Part shown: positions 33,340 to 42,015 of the stretch, one piece after another | Layout of the letters: the number at the start of each line of letters is the position of its first letter | Numbering within the stretch: the first letter of the stretch is position 1 | Source: Roseivirga sp. | GTDB taxonomy: Bacteria; Bacteroidota; Bacteroidia; Cytophagales; Cyclobacteriaceae | Length of the DNA: 64,000 nt | Direction of reading: 5' to 3' | Assembly (NCBI GenBank): GCA_021404565.1 | Contig: JAAWWF010000020.1 | Coordinates: 33,410 to 97,409 of the forward strand | The notes under the pieces: generated by a model | What the model was told of the DNA's origin: nothing | Database searches by the model: none | What the model saw: only the letters and a program-made list of their open reading frames with translations | Program-made: the position numbers and the translations under genes

Positions 33340-35955
33340 CTATTCGTCTCTCAAAGAGTTAACAGGATTGCCAAGAGCTGCCTTGATGGTTTGAAAACTG
33401 ATGGTCAGCAATGAAACCAGCAGCGTCAGCACAAAAGCCAGGAGAAATCTGTCAATGCCAAAATCAGTACGATACGAAAAGCTATTAAGCCAACCGTCCA
33501 TAAGGTAGTAAGCCACTGGGCTCGCCAGAATTAACCCCACCAGGATAAGCTTTAAAAATCCTTTTGAAAGAAGGGTCGTCACATTCAGTACAGATGCCCC
33601 CAGCGCCTTTCTAATCCCAATTTCCTTGGTCTTTTGATCTACCGTAAGCATACTCAAACCCAGCAGACCAAGACAGGCAATGAACAGGGCTATAAAAGTG
33701 ACATAGTTAAAAATGGTGGCGAACCTGTGGTCTGCATCATGAAGCTGATCAAAGCTGTCATCAATGAAAAAACTGAAATACGGACTTCCTGCATTGTGAC
33801 TCTTCCACCTGTCTTCAACCTTATTAAGAAATCCCGGCAGGTCCTCCGTTTTGAATTTGACAGAGGTAAATACTCTCTGAAAACTTCTTCCATTCTGAAG
33901 GGCATTTCGGAACATGATCATGGGAGGTATAACTTCGTGGAGAGATTCCAGGTGATAATCTTTAAAAACCCCAATCACCGGCCCTATCATACTGTCACTT
34001 CTCGAAAAGAATATCGTTTTGCCCAAGGCATTTTCAGGAGTTCCCCAACCAAAGTTCTTTGCCGCACTCTCATTAATCAGAAACTCCCACTGACTTGGCG
34101 GGCCCTTGAAGTGATTTCTACCGGCCACAATTTCAATATCATAGGTTTCCACGAAATCTTCATCTATAACACAGCTCTGTGCAGTGACAGCAGTCTCAGA
34201 CCCTTCTACCGAAAAAGTTCGTCCATCATAGTTGAGTGTATTGACAGGCAGGCGTTGTGACACACCAATACTTACCACCTCAGGCAATGCAGTCAGTTCG
34301 CTAAAAAAGACCTTCTCTTCCTTGCTAAAGGGTACCACCAGTACGTTTTCCTTATCAATACCCAGCGGCTTTGAGTACATATAGGTCATTTGTTCTTTGG
34401 TAACCAAAATGCCTATGATCAAAACCGCTGAAATCATAAACTGGAAGATGACGAAGACCTTTCGCATCCCCAGGTTGGCACTGGCTTTATCGATACCTTT
34501 TTTGAGAGCATCCGTAGCCTTCATTCGCGAAATAAACAGAGCGGGATATACACCGGATAACAGGCTCACCCCCAACAACAGAGAAGCACCTATGCTGATA
34601 AACCGCAAATCCAACAGTCCTTCAAGACCAATCGCCTTATTAGTCACATCATTATAGACAGGAAGAAAAACGATAGACAGACCAACTGCCAGTACCAAAG
34701 ACAGCACCACAGTCAAGCCGGACTCTGTAATGAACTGCCCAATTAATTGCTGTCTTCGTGCTCCAATAGTTTTGCGAACACCCACCTCCTTAGCCCTCGC
34801 CAGTGACTTAGCCATGGACAGATTGATAAAATTGATACAGGCAATGAGCAAAATACTGATCCCTACGATGCCAAATACATATATGGAACGAAGATCACCC
34901 AAAGGCCTCATATTCCTGACAGCCTTAGAGCTCATATAGATTTCATCCAGAGGCTCTAAATCGAAGCTATAACCCGGATGATCTCTGACTCTGCCAGGCA
35001 CATATTTGGCGGCAAAATCAGGAAGTCCGGCCCTGATATCATCCGGGCTCACTCCCTCTTCGAGTGTAACATAAGTCCAGATGGGTTTAAAGGAACCCCA
35101 ACGATCGGTCTGTCTTTTTACACTCAGAAATGAGGCGAGAAAATCAAATTTAAAATGCGTATTGTGAGGCAAATCATCCATCACCCCTGTAATAAGAAAA
35201 TCAAACTTCCCTCTTCCTCCATTGTACTGAATGGTCTTCCCCATAGGGTCCTCCTTGCCAAAATACTTGGTAGCCATACTTTGTGTCAGCACAATAGTAT
35301 TAGGCTGATCGAGGGCAGTTTTGGGATTGCCTTGCTTCAACGGAAAGGAGATCACTTCAAAGAAATCCTGATCCGTGAAAATCAAATTAGTTTCCTGAAA
35401 TACCTTATCTCCTAAAGTAAGAGTTGGTTGGTAGTCTCTCCATAACCTGACTGCACTTCTGATACCCGCAAACTCCTCTTTGAGTGTTGGACCTAATGGA
35501 ATCGGGCCTCCTGCCGAGTAAGGCCTCTCCCGTTCAGGTTCCTTGTTAAGCACCCTGTAAATCTGATCCCCGTTATCGAGAAACTGATCATAAGACAGTT
35601 CGTCTTTGATATGGAAAAACACCATCAGGCAGCAGGCTAAGCCAAGGGATAGCCCTAAAACGTTAATGCTGGAGATAACCTTGCTCCTCCAGAAATTTCT
35701 AAGAGCGATTTTTAAATAATTTGACCACATAGCTGTTGAGTTTTGACGTTGATAGGCAAATGGATTGCGAAGGAAAAATGGCTTGACATGTCTAAACACA
35801 TCTCTCCAGTATAAATTGCGGGCCAACCGGGCCCCGGATATTTTTAAGTTCTCTTCAAAAAGCTCGTCCAGATCATATTCTATCTCCTCCAGAAACTGAG
35901 ACTGACAAAACCACCGAAGAAGGCGCTGTGCATATTTAGGAGGCTGTTGTTTCAT
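33340..35955 (-). CDS. ABC permease with PadR-associated prefix domain (second pair)
   Basis: An 871-residue MacB/FtsX-type double permease like 19048-21672. The prefix domain occupies about 1-70 (RLLRWFCQSQFLEEIEYDLD), then a membrane helix near 95-115, MacB-like domain, FtsX domain (RAKEVGVRKTIGARRQQ), second TM and domain, and final FtsX domain (KEIGIRKALGAS), ending NPVNSLRDE. The start lies one base after the padR stop (TGA-T-ATG), so translation is probably coupled. It differs from the first pair in its periplasmic regions, implying another substrate. No ATPase gene accompanies it. Confidence 0.93.
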   Translation of the reverse strand: MKQQPPKYAQRLLRWFCQSQFLEEIEYDLDELFEENLKISGARLARNLYWRDVFRHVKPFFLRNPFAYQRQNSTAMWSNYLKIALRNFWRSKVISSINVLGLSLGLACCLMVFFHIKDELSYDQFLDNGDQIYRVLNKEPERERPYSAGGPIPLGPTLKEEFAGIRSAVRLWRDYQPTLTLGDKVFQETNLIFTDQDFFEVISFPLKQGNPKTALDQPNTIVLTQSMATKYFGKEDPMGKTIQYNGGRGKFDFLITGVMDDLPHNTHFKFDFLASFLSVKRQTDRWGSFKPIWTYVTLEEGVSPDDIRAGLPDFAAKYVPGRVRDHPGYSFDLEPLDEIYMSSKAVRNMRPLGDLRSIYVFGIVGISILLIACINFINLSMAKSLARAKEVGVRKTIGARRQQLIGQFITESGLTVVLSLVLAVGLSIVFLPVYNDVTNKAIGLEGLLDLRFISIGASLLLGVSLLSGVYPALFISRMKATDALKKGIDKASANLGMRKVFVIFQFMISAVLIIGILVTKEQMTYMYSKPLGIDKENVLVVPFSKEEKVFFSELTALPEVVSIGVSQRLPVNTLNYDGRTFSVEGSETAVTAQSCVIDEDFVETYDIEIVAGRNHFKGPPSQWEFLINESAAKNFGWGTPENALGKTIFFSRSDSMIGPVIGVFKDYHLESLHEVIPPMIMFRNALQNGRSFQRVFTSVKFKTEDLPGFLNKVEDRWKSHNAGSPYFSFFIDDSFDQLHDADHRFATIFNYVTFIALFIACLGLLGLSMLTVDQKTKEIGIRKALGASVLNVTTLLSKGFLKLILVGLILASPVAYYLMDGWLNSFSYRTDFGIDRFLLAFVLTLLVSLLTISFQTIKAALGNPVNSLRDE

Positions 35956-35956
35956 A

Positions 35957-36295
35957 TCATCCCGGTTTTACCACAAATGAGCCCTCAGGAATCAACCCCC
36001 AAAGTTTTGAGCGGGTATCCATGGCATTTTTCAGCGTCTGCTGCCCAAATAGTGTGACTCGGTAGCATTTCTTACGTTTCCCTCCGCGCTCCCGGGTAAG
36101 AGCACTAAAATGTGAATCGAGGAAACCCTTGATTTCAAGCCTGTTGGTGGCCGCATGCACCGCCCCAATACTCACAGATCGACCTGTTTGTTTTTCGAGC
36201 TCTTTTTTTATGGCAACACCGTATGCATCTGATTGCAATACACCAACCACCAGTAACACCAGCTCTTCAAACTCTCCAATATGAGTACCTTTCAT
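35957..36295 (-). CDS. PadR-family transcriptional regulator (second pair)
   Basis: A 112-residue winged-helix protein very close to the regulator at 21672-22013: same MKGT-xGEFEEL start, YGVAIKKELEKQTGRSVSIG, AVHAATNRLEIKGFLDS recognition region, and RGGKRKKCYRVTLFGQQTL. One cysteine replaces a Tyr in the wing. It directly precedes the prefix-domain permease, which it presumably represses. The element at 36312-36328, identical to that of the first padR, lies 16 bases before the start, so the two regulators may bind each other's promoters. Confidence 0.95.
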   Translation of the reverse strand: MKGTHIGEFEELVLLVVGVLQSDAYGVAIKKELEKQTGRSVSIGAVHAATNRLEIKGFLDSHFSALTRERGGKRKKCYRVTLFGQQTLKNAMDTRSKLWGLIPEGSFVVKPG

Positions 36296-36311
36296 AAGTT
36301 ATACACATTAA

Positions 36312-36328
36312 TTTCATAAATGTATATA
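36312..36328 (-). promoter_or_regulatory. Shared padR promoter/operator element, copy 2
   Basis: The same 17 bases as 22027-22043. On the minus strand the wider context is TATACAT-11 bases-ATGTGTATA, a near-palindrome of the TACAT/ATGTA type expected for PadR operators, overlapping the -7-like box TACATTTA. Confidence 0.6.
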
Positions 36329-36463
36329 TTAATAAGCAAAAAAATAAGCCGTAGCTTTTTCTTATAGATTTATAAAATCAGAAAGGGTTGCACAGGCCTC
36401 CTGAAAATTCGCAGCTTGGTGAAGCTCAGGGTTGTCTCGCAGCCTGGATCAACCATATTGAGG

Positions 36464-36508
36464 TGATGAATTTCAGATTATCAATGTTGACTAATTTGAA
36501 ATTCATCA
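36464..36508. repeat. Perfect 11-bp inverted repeat
   Basis: TGATGAATTTC (36464-36474) and GAAATTCATCA (36498-36508) are exact complements with a 23-base spacer. It begins 4 bases after the 3' end of the minus-strand gene 36513-36773 and could be a 3' hairpin for it. No T-run follows on either strand. Confidence 0.5.
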
Positions 36509-36512
36509 GTTA

Positions 36513-36773
36513 TCAATATCGAAACCCACTCTCCCACTTACTGGCAGTCTGCTTACGCTTCATCTCTCCTGAATCAATCATCTCCTGTAGTCGCTCATTG
36601 CGGTCACCAGACCAGCTTTTACTCGTCATATGCCAGTAGCCACATAGCTCGCATTCATAGACATCCTGCGGCCCCTCATGAGGCAAAAAGCCTTTATAGA
36701 TATGCTGATCGATCAGTGCGTTTTCCGCCAGTTCTTTAGAATCGTACTGAATCTTATGAGTTGAGCAAGACAT
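36513..36773 (-). CDS. Small zinc-ribbon-like protein of unknown function
   Basis: An 86-residue protein. After a start at ATG 36771-36773 (MSCSTHKIQYDSKELAENAL) it contains YECELCGYWHMTS, a C-x2-C with a following His that resembles the second half of a zinc ribbon, with Cys3 and His6 as possible first ligands. Similar short proteins occur in Bacteroidota and their phages. The C-terminus is basic. An ATG ten codons upstream is also in frame. It stands alone between the second padR pair and the helicase, transcribed divergently from the latter. Nothing else is known. Confidence 0.65.
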   Translation of the reverse strand: MSCSTHKIQYDSKELAENALIDQHIYKGFLPHEGPQDVYECELCGYWHMTSKSWSGDRNERLQEMIDSGEMKRKQTASKWESGFRY

Positions 36774-36883
36774 ATACAAATATACATGCTTCACAACTCT
36801 CATTTATAGCCGCATATTAGGATATCTGATAGGTTTTTTAGTTTGCCAACTACCCAAACATCAATTTTCACTATAATTGAAAC

Positions 36884-39094
36884 ATGTCTTTTGAACTGAG
36901 TGCGCTTGCCCAAATTACTGCCGACTATATCAATACCACAGACCGGCACATTTTCCTTACAGGAAAGGCCGGTACGGGTAAGACTACCTTTCTGAAGCAC
37001 ATCGTAGCTCACACTCACAAAAAGACAGTTGTGGCCGCCCCAACAGGCATTGCCGCCATCAACGCTGAGGGTGTTACACTTCATTCTCTTCTACAACTCC
37101 CATTCGGAGCTTTCATTCCGGAACGCATCCAGCCCCCGGATATCAACGCACAGATCACCACCCTCTTCAATCTCTTTACCAACCTCCGTTTCAATGCCTC
37201 CAAACGCAACCTGATCAGAGAGATAGAGCTTCTTATCATTGACGAAGTGAGTATGTTACGCTCAGATTTGCTGGACTGCATTGACCATATGCTGAGATTT
37301 CTGCGGAGAAGAAAAAACGAGCCCTTTGGTGGGCTACAGGTGCTCTTTATCGGTGACTTGCTTCAGCTACCACCAGTAGTGAAGGACACTGAATGGCAGG
37401 TACTCTCTCAATACTACAAAAGCAGCTACTTTTTTGAGGCCAGGGCACTCAAAGACAATCCTCCTATCCATGTAGAGCTACAGAAGGTATACCGACAGAG
37501 TGATCAGAATTTTATCGGCCTACTCAACCGCTTCAGGGAAAACCGACAGACCGGTGATGATATCAGCCTGCTCAATGGGCGCTATCAGGCGGACCATCAA
37601 AAACTCTCAGAGCAGGGATATATTCACCTCACCACGCATAACAGAAAAGCAGACGACATCAATAGCCAGCGCCTTAAAGCATTGAGCACGCCTATCGTCT
37701 CTTTCTCAGCGAATATAGAGGGAGACTATCCGGAGCATGTTTTCCCTACCGCTCAAAAAATGGAGCTTAAAGAGGGTGCTCAGGTTATGTTTATTAAAAA
37801 CGACCTTTCTGAAGACAAGCTCTTCTTTAACGGGCGAATCGGTCATATCAATGAACTTAGCAGAAACAAAATTCTCGTCACCTTTGAAGACGGAAATATA
37901 GTGGAGGTTCCTTTACATAAATGGGAAAACAAGCGATACAGCCTCAACAAAGAGACCAATGAGATTGAAGAAAAAATCCTGGGGAGTTTTGAGCAGTACC
38001 CTCTGAAGCTCGCCTGGGCTGTCACGGTTCATAAAAGTCAGGGACTGACTTTCGAAAAAGCTATCCTGGACCTCTCCGGAGCTTTTGCACAAGGTCAGGT
38101 TTATGTTGCCCTCTCGCGCCTGACCTCTATGGAGGGGCTGGTATTATCTTCTAAAATACCTTCAAGCGGCTTTGACCTGAGCGAGAATATGAAGGCCTTT
38201 GTAGCTTCAAAAGCCAGTGAAGAAGAGCTTACCCAAAAACTCGATGCAGACAGGAAAGCTTACCTCACCCGATTGACCTCTTCCACCTTTGACCTTTCCG
38301 AGTTAATCACCAGCCTCAGGGTGCATGAGCACAGTTTTAATAAACAGGAGAATCGCTCACTCAAACAACGATACCATCAATGGACCAAAGATTTGCTGGC
38401 CGAGGTACTTCCTATAAAGGAGGTTAGCGATGGTTTTATCCGACAGATACAGAAAATCACACATACAGACAGCGACTATCTGCCTCTGCTCACCGAAAGA
38501 GTCGCAAAAGCTACCGGCTATTTCACTCCATTGCTGGAAAAGCTCTCAAAAGACCTGACAAATCATGAGCTGAATCTGAAGGATAAGTCTAAACTGAAGA
38601 CCTATCGCAAAGAACTCAAAGAGCTGGAACAAACGGCCTTTAATAAATCAGAGGCACTAAGAAAGGTGAACCTACTGCTTCAGTTTGCGGCAGAAAGCAA
38701 GGTGCTCACTAAACAAGATCTCCATCCTGAAGACAGAGTAACAACGAGGCTGATTAAGAAAAAGAGCAGCCGTAAGAAACAAGCTGGTGATAAGATTCCA
38801 ACCGCGGAAGTATCTTATAAGCTTTACAAAGAAGGCAAAAGCATCGAAGAAATAGCGAAAGAGCGAACTTTGGTAACCGGCACCATTGAAGGACATTTGA
38901 GTCAATACATACAAAGGGGGGAGTTGGACCCTTATGAGATTGTGGACAAGCAAAAGCTTGATAATATCATGACCCTGATTGGCCCTGAAACCCAGGGGAT
39001 GAATGAGATAAAAGCCAAACTCGGGAGCGAATACACTTACGGAGATGTCAAAATAGCCTTGGCCTATTATAAGTTTCAAAATCCAAAGGAATGA
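36884..39094 (+). CDS. PIF1/RecD-like helicase with C-terminal HTH
   Basis: A 736-residue superfamily 1 helicase. Walker A is TGKAGTGKTT (Lys33), motif II is IIDEVSML near residue 120, motif III is FIGDLLQLPPVV, and the C-terminal RecA-like half has WAVTVHKSQGLTF and QVYVALSRLT. After about residue 440 come helical segments and an RQC/HTH-40-like end domain (SYKLYKEGKSIEEIAKERTL, then TIEGHLSQYI). The design is common in Bacteroidota, and a role in DNA repair or G-quadruplex/R-loop resolution is likely but not shown. It overlaps the downstream ATPase gene by 4 bases (ATGA), so the two are translated together and may act on the same DNA. Confidence 0.93.
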   Translation: MSFELSALAQITADYINTTDRHIFLTGKAGTGKTTFLKHIVAHTHKKTVVAAPTGIAAINAEGVTLHSLLQLPFGAFIPERIQPPDINAQITTLFNLFTNLRFNASKRNLIREIELLIIDEVSMLRSDLLDCIDHMLRFLRRRKNEPFGGLQVLFIGDLLQLPPVVKDTEWQVLSQYYKSSYFFEARALKDNPPIHVELQKVYRQSDQNFIGLLNRFRENRQTGDDISLLNGRYQADHQKLSEQGYIHLTTHNRKADDINSQRLKALSTPIVSFSANIEGDYPEHVFPTAQKMELKEGAQVMFIKNDLSEDKLFFNGRIGHINELSRNKILVTFEDGNIVEVPLHKWENKRYSLNKETNEIEEKILGSFEQYPLKLAWAVTVHKSQGLTFEKAILDLSGAFAQGQVYVALSRLTSMEGLVLSSKIPSSGFDLSENMKAFVASKASEEELTQKLDADRKAYLTRLTSSTFDLSELITSLRVHEHSFNKQENRSLKQRYHQWTKDLLAEVLPIKEVSDGFIRQIQKITHTDSDYLPLLTERVAKATGYFTPLLEKLSKDLTNHELNLKDKSKLKTYRKELKELEQTAFNKSEALRKVNLLLQFAAESKVLTKQDLHPEDRVTTRLIKKKSSRKKQAGDKIPTAEVSYKLYKEGKSIEEIAKERTLVTGTIEGHLSQYIQRGELDPYEIVDKQKLDNIMTLIGPETQGMNEIKAKLGSEYTYGDVKIALAYYKFQNPKE

Positions 39095-39879
39095 TCCACT
39101 TTCAGGGCTTCAACCTACCAGTAACAAACCAGGACATTTACCCTTTCAATTTGCCTGGTTTTCGAAATTTTAGCGGCATGCAACTGACTGAACCCATCAC
39201 GATCTTTGTAGGCGAAAACGGCTCTGGTAAGTCAACATTGCTCAAATCTCTGGCACTCTATATGAACCTCCCGGCCATTGGTAGCACTGACCTGGAGCGT
39301 GACGAGTCTCTTGAAGGACTGCGCGAGCTAAGCAACAGTATAAGAGGCCGTTGGAATCGACATAAAGTACATCGCGGTTTTTTCTTTCGGGCCGAAGATT
39401 ACTTTGGCTTTGCCAAACGTCTTAAAAATATTGACTCGGAGCTGGATAAGGATATTGTCGACTTTGAAAAGACCTTGACCGGCACGGGACTTAAGCAGGC
39501 GGTGGGCTCCATTTACGGACAAAAAGAAGCTCTTAAAAGAAAGTATGGTGACCTCTACCAAGTCTCACATGGTGAGGGATTTATCAAAGTGCTCCAGCAA
39601 AGGTTACAACCAGAGGGGATCTACCTGATAGATGAACCAGAAGCAGCTCTTTCACCCCAACGACAGCTCAGCCTTTATGCTATGATCAAAAACCTGGCAG
39701 AAGAGGCTCATTGTCAGTTTATCATCGCAACCCACTCTCCTATTCTAATGACCCTGCCCCACAGCCAGCTATATGAGTTTGGAGAGACGATAGAAGAAAC
39801 TCATTTTGAAGAAACAGAGCATTTCACCATTATGAAGCAATTTCTGAATAACCCCGAAGCTTTTACGAGGTTTCTTTAA
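39091..39879 (+). CDS. AAA/ABC-type ATPase, RecF/OLD-like
   Basis: A 262-residue cytoplasmic ATPase with Walker A FVGENGSGKSTLL (Gly41-Lys47), a middle helical region, Walker B with signature GIYLIDEPEAALSPQRQ near 185-200, and the H-loop segment QFIIATHSPILMT. The short coiled-coil insert (about 100-165) places it among stand-alone SMC-like or YhaV/AAA_23-type ATPases rather than transporter ATPases. It overlaps the helicase gene. The pair resembles two-gene DNA-processing modules, and a defence role cannot be excluded; no nuclease domain is visible in either protein. Confidence 0.88.
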   Translation: MIHFQGFNLPVTNQDIYPFNLPGFRNFSGMQLTEPITIFVGENGSGKSTLLKSLALYMNLPAIGSTDLERDESLEGLRELSNSIRGRWNRHKVHRGFFFRAEDYFGFAKRLKNIDSELDKDIVDFEKTLTGTGLKQAVGSIYGQKEALKRKYGDLYQVSHGEGFIKVLQQRLQPEGIYLIDEPEAALSPQRQLSLYAMIKNLAEEAHCQFIIATHSPILMTLPHSQLYEFGETIEETHFEETEHFTIMKQFLNNPEAFTRFL

Positions 39880-40007
39880 GCCTTCCATTTCACGGACTCC
39901 AAGTACTGAGAATCTTAGGCAGAAAGCCTGAAGATATGCTCTGCACTCTTACTCCCTTTATTCTGACTCTTACTTCTTACCTCAAGCCCGCAGACTCAAG
40001 ATCATAA

Positions 40008-40094
40008 ACCGAAGCCTTTGGGCCTTCGCTAAAGCTACAGATCACAAGAGCGTAGGTTTTATTCATAAGCCGAAGCTTCAGCGTAGGTTTACTC
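40008..40094. repeat. Dispersed GAAGC-type repeat, copy 1
   Basis: Positions 40008-40040 match 44578-44610 at 27 of 33 bases (core ACCGAAGCCTnTG and CGCTAAAGCT). Just downstream AGCGTAGGTTTtAtTCAT (40049-40066) is repeated as AGCGTAGGTTTACTCAT (40080-40096), with CCGAAGCTTC between. AGCGTAGGT is the complement of ACCTACGCT in the unit at 43985-44018. The stretch 39880-40088 holds no gene. Confidence 0.55.
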
Positions 40095-40346
40095 ATCCAA
40101 TCCCGGAGGGTATTTCATCTTATTCAGCAAATCAGAAAGGTGCAGATCCAACGCTTCTGCCAGACGGATTAATGTGGTCATGCGCGGGTCACTTTGACCA
40201 AGCTCAATACGACTGAGAAATTGTTTGTCTACCCCTAATTTTTCGGCAAACTGAACACCACTTAGTCCTCTTGTAATTCGCAAAGCCCGCAGGTGTTTAC
40301 CAAAAGCTATTAATTGTTCTCTTTTTCGGATTTTTCTGGCGTCCAT
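40089..40346 (-). CDS. XRE-family HTH regulator
   Basis: An 85-residue DNA-binding protein made almost entirely of a Cro/CI helix-turn-helix (about 13-70): LRALRITRGLSGVQFAEKLG, then VDKQFLSRIELGQSDPRMTT and LIRLAEALDLHLSDLL. It has no partner toxin or effector domain. It is divergent from a promoter-terminator unit at 40389-40537 that seems to make a small RNA, with only 43 bases between the start codon and the -33 box, so it may regulate that RNA and itself. The 3' end overlaps the repeat copy at 40080-40096. Confidence 0.9.
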   Translation of the reverse strand: MDARKIRKREQLIAFGKHLRALRITRGLSGVQFAEKLGVDKQFLSRIELGQSDPRMTTLIRLAEALDLHLSDLLNKMKYPPGLDE

Positions 40347-40388
40347 AAATCAAGTAAATCATATCCTTTGATTCAATAGTCAACCTAA

Positions 40389-40422
40389 TTGTTGACTTCT
40401 ATAATTTATTGTTTTATCTTTA
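40389..40422 (+). promoter_or_regulatory. Bacteroidota-type promoter without a following gene
   Basis: TTGTTG at 40389-40394 as -33 element, a 20-base spacer, then TATCTTTA at 40415-40422 as -7 box (consensus TAnnTTTG, one mismatch). Predicted transcription start near 40429. Confidence 0.55.
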
Positions 40423-40428
40423 TAGAAA

Positions 40429-40537
40429 TAGGACAAATTCAACTAAATAATTTGTTCGACTATACTTTAGAAACAACCAAAGTAGAGTTAAAGTGTATAT
40501 GGATATTTAAAAAGAGGCTTGCAGAGGCCTCTTTTTG
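40429..40537 (+). ncRNA. Candidate small RNA (about 108 nt)
   Basis: The stretch is framed by the promoter above and the terminator 40509-40537 but has no convincing gene. An open frame (40389-40583) crosses the terminator hairpin and begins inside the promoter, so it is unlikely to be translated. The transcript would have an AU-rich 5' part and an A-rich linker before the hairpin. Function is unknown; nearness to the XRE gene suggests local regulation. Call is based on framing signals only. Confidence 0.45.
40509..40537 (+). terminator. Rho-independent terminator of candidate small RNA
   Basis: AAAAAGAGGC (40509-40518) and GCCTCTTTTT (40527-40536) are exact complements around an 8-base loop, giving a 10-bp stem with the T-run built in. 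No gene precedes it on the plus strand for about 630 bases. The A-rich left arm would also let it work on the other strand. Confidence 0.85.
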
Positions 40538-40648
40538 TTTAAGTCTATTCCAAATGAGTAGTGAGTATCTTGCCTTTTGTTAAACAGACAACCAATACAC
40601 CTCATAAATATACCCTTAAACACGCTACCCGGAAAAAATCAACGGGGC

Positions 40649-40945
40649 TTAAACAGTCGGATTAAATAATTTCCCTAAAGGAGTCAGTGGTCCTATCGGA
40701 ATAATTTCAAACTCTAAAATCCCGACCTCCACCAAGGGTAATTTGCTCAATTCTACCTTTACTTCTTCCAAAGAGTTCGCTTCCAGAATAAATACAACTC
40801 CGGGCCGATCCAGCCTGAAATAGAAAGTTCGAATTACTTCATTTAAATATAAGCCAACCGTTGCTGCTAGTTCTGATGGCAAGTGACGATTTAACTCATC
40901 TTCACTTACCTCTTTTGCCATTTTGTCTACTGCTATAAATTGCAT
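40649..40945 (-). CDS. Muconolactone-isomerase-like small protein
   Basis: A 98-residue protein with the ferredoxin-like dimeric barrel pattern of muconolactone delta-isomerase-like proteins: opening strand MQFIAVDKMA, helix with LPSELAATVGLYLN, then IRTFYFRLDRPGVVFILEAN, helix SLEEVKVELSKLPLVEVG, and final strand ILEFEIIPIGPL. Such proteins isomerise lactones or simply bind small aromatics; catalytic residues cannot be assigned. It follows the frameshifted alpha/beta hydrolase by 5 bases and forms an operon with it, probably under the AraC regulator at 42016. Confidence 0.75.
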   Translation of the reverse strand: MQFIAVDKMAKEVSEDELNRHLPSELAATVGLYLNEVIRTFYFRLDRPGVVFILEANSLEEVKVELSKLPLVEVGILEFEIIPIGPLTPLGKLFNPTV

Positions 40946-40950
40946 TTTTT

Positions 40951-41954
40951 TTAATTTAAGTTCATTAATTGTATGATTAGATCTGCAATGAGATCAGGGT
41001 GTTCTGAAGTAGTCATATGCCCACCGGGAAACATGCGGATATCGAGGCCAAGCCGCCCCAGTCTTTCCCTGGCCTTTGTTATTTGCTTATGCTCAAAAGG
41101 GTCCTCAGTGCTGCCTGCTATACAGAAGTCCATTATCGGGGCCAAAGCCTCGAAAAGTCTCTTTAAATCCCAGCGCTCGGCATTTTTCTTGTGTTCATCC
41201 ACAAAACCAGCGGCATTGCTCATAAACACGGCTCCGTTATACCGACTGATAGCGTTATGAACCTCACCCAACTCTTGCGGGCTGACGTCATACGCCTTCG
41301 ACCAAAGTCCTTTCAACATCATATCAAAGGCAGGCCTGGAATGCTGGGCAATACGTACACCCATTTTACCTAATCGGGTTTTCAGTAAAGGTGTCGTCAT
41401 TATCGGGTGAGAATGCGCATCTGCAAAGTAGCCTCCGTTAATCATCAGCACAGAAGTAATGGTAGTAAGGGGACGCTCCCCCCGTTCGATTTGATCATAC
41501 TGCCGGCTGAGAATTTCCAAGACGACCAGCGAGGAATAATCAAAGGTGACAATGGAAGTCTCCTTTATATCTTTATCCCTCCATTGAGCTCGACCAGGTC
41601 TGCTCTCTCTATTGTGCTATAGTGGTAATTTTCAGGCTTATCAGAGTCTCCCTGTCCCACATATTCCACAAACAAAAACGGGTTAGCAAGCTTATCCGAT
41701 AAGTGCTCATTAACTTTCGACCAACCATATGAGCCATCAGGGAAACCAGGTAGAAAACTGATCCACTGATTGCTTTCAGAAGACGATTTTACTCTACTAA
41801 AAACCTTGAGGGTTTCTGATGTATCGCTCGAATCGGAGAGCGATTGCATCCGTCTTTTACGCGTATTGTATGTCTCTCTCTTACCTGACGAAAACCAAAT
41901 TTGAGCCTTAATTAACTGTCTGCCGGGGGTAACCGCAATTTTCTCTGCTTTCAT
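40951..41954 (-). pseudogene. Alpha/beta hydrolase (haloalkane-dehalogenase/MEST-like) with one-base frameshift
   Basis: Two frames together encode one hydrolase. The 5' frame (41954 down to about 41588) gives WISFLPGFPDGSYGWSKV (oxyanion region) and YVGQGDSDKP up to RADLVE. The 3' frame continues WRDKDIKETSIVTFDYSSLV, then a cap domain, and ends with PGGHMTTSEHPDLI carrying the catalytic His. Adding one G inside GAGCTC (41586-41591) restores GAGGCTCAATGG (E-A-Q-W) and one 334-residue frame. The nucleophile position reads TFDYSS, so Asp may replace Ser, as in dehalogenases and epoxide hydrolases. It is either a recent pseudogene or a sequencing error. Confidence 0.8.
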
Positions 41955-42015
41955 TGCTTTTTGCTTTCACAATCAAACGCAGGCTGGTTACCCAATACTT
42001 TTACCTCAGGCTCTC

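Noticed and set aside
40389..40583. Plus-strand frame of 64 codons
   Set aside because: It begins inside a good promoter and crosses a strong terminator hairpin; composition is not protein-like. A small RNA explains the signals better.
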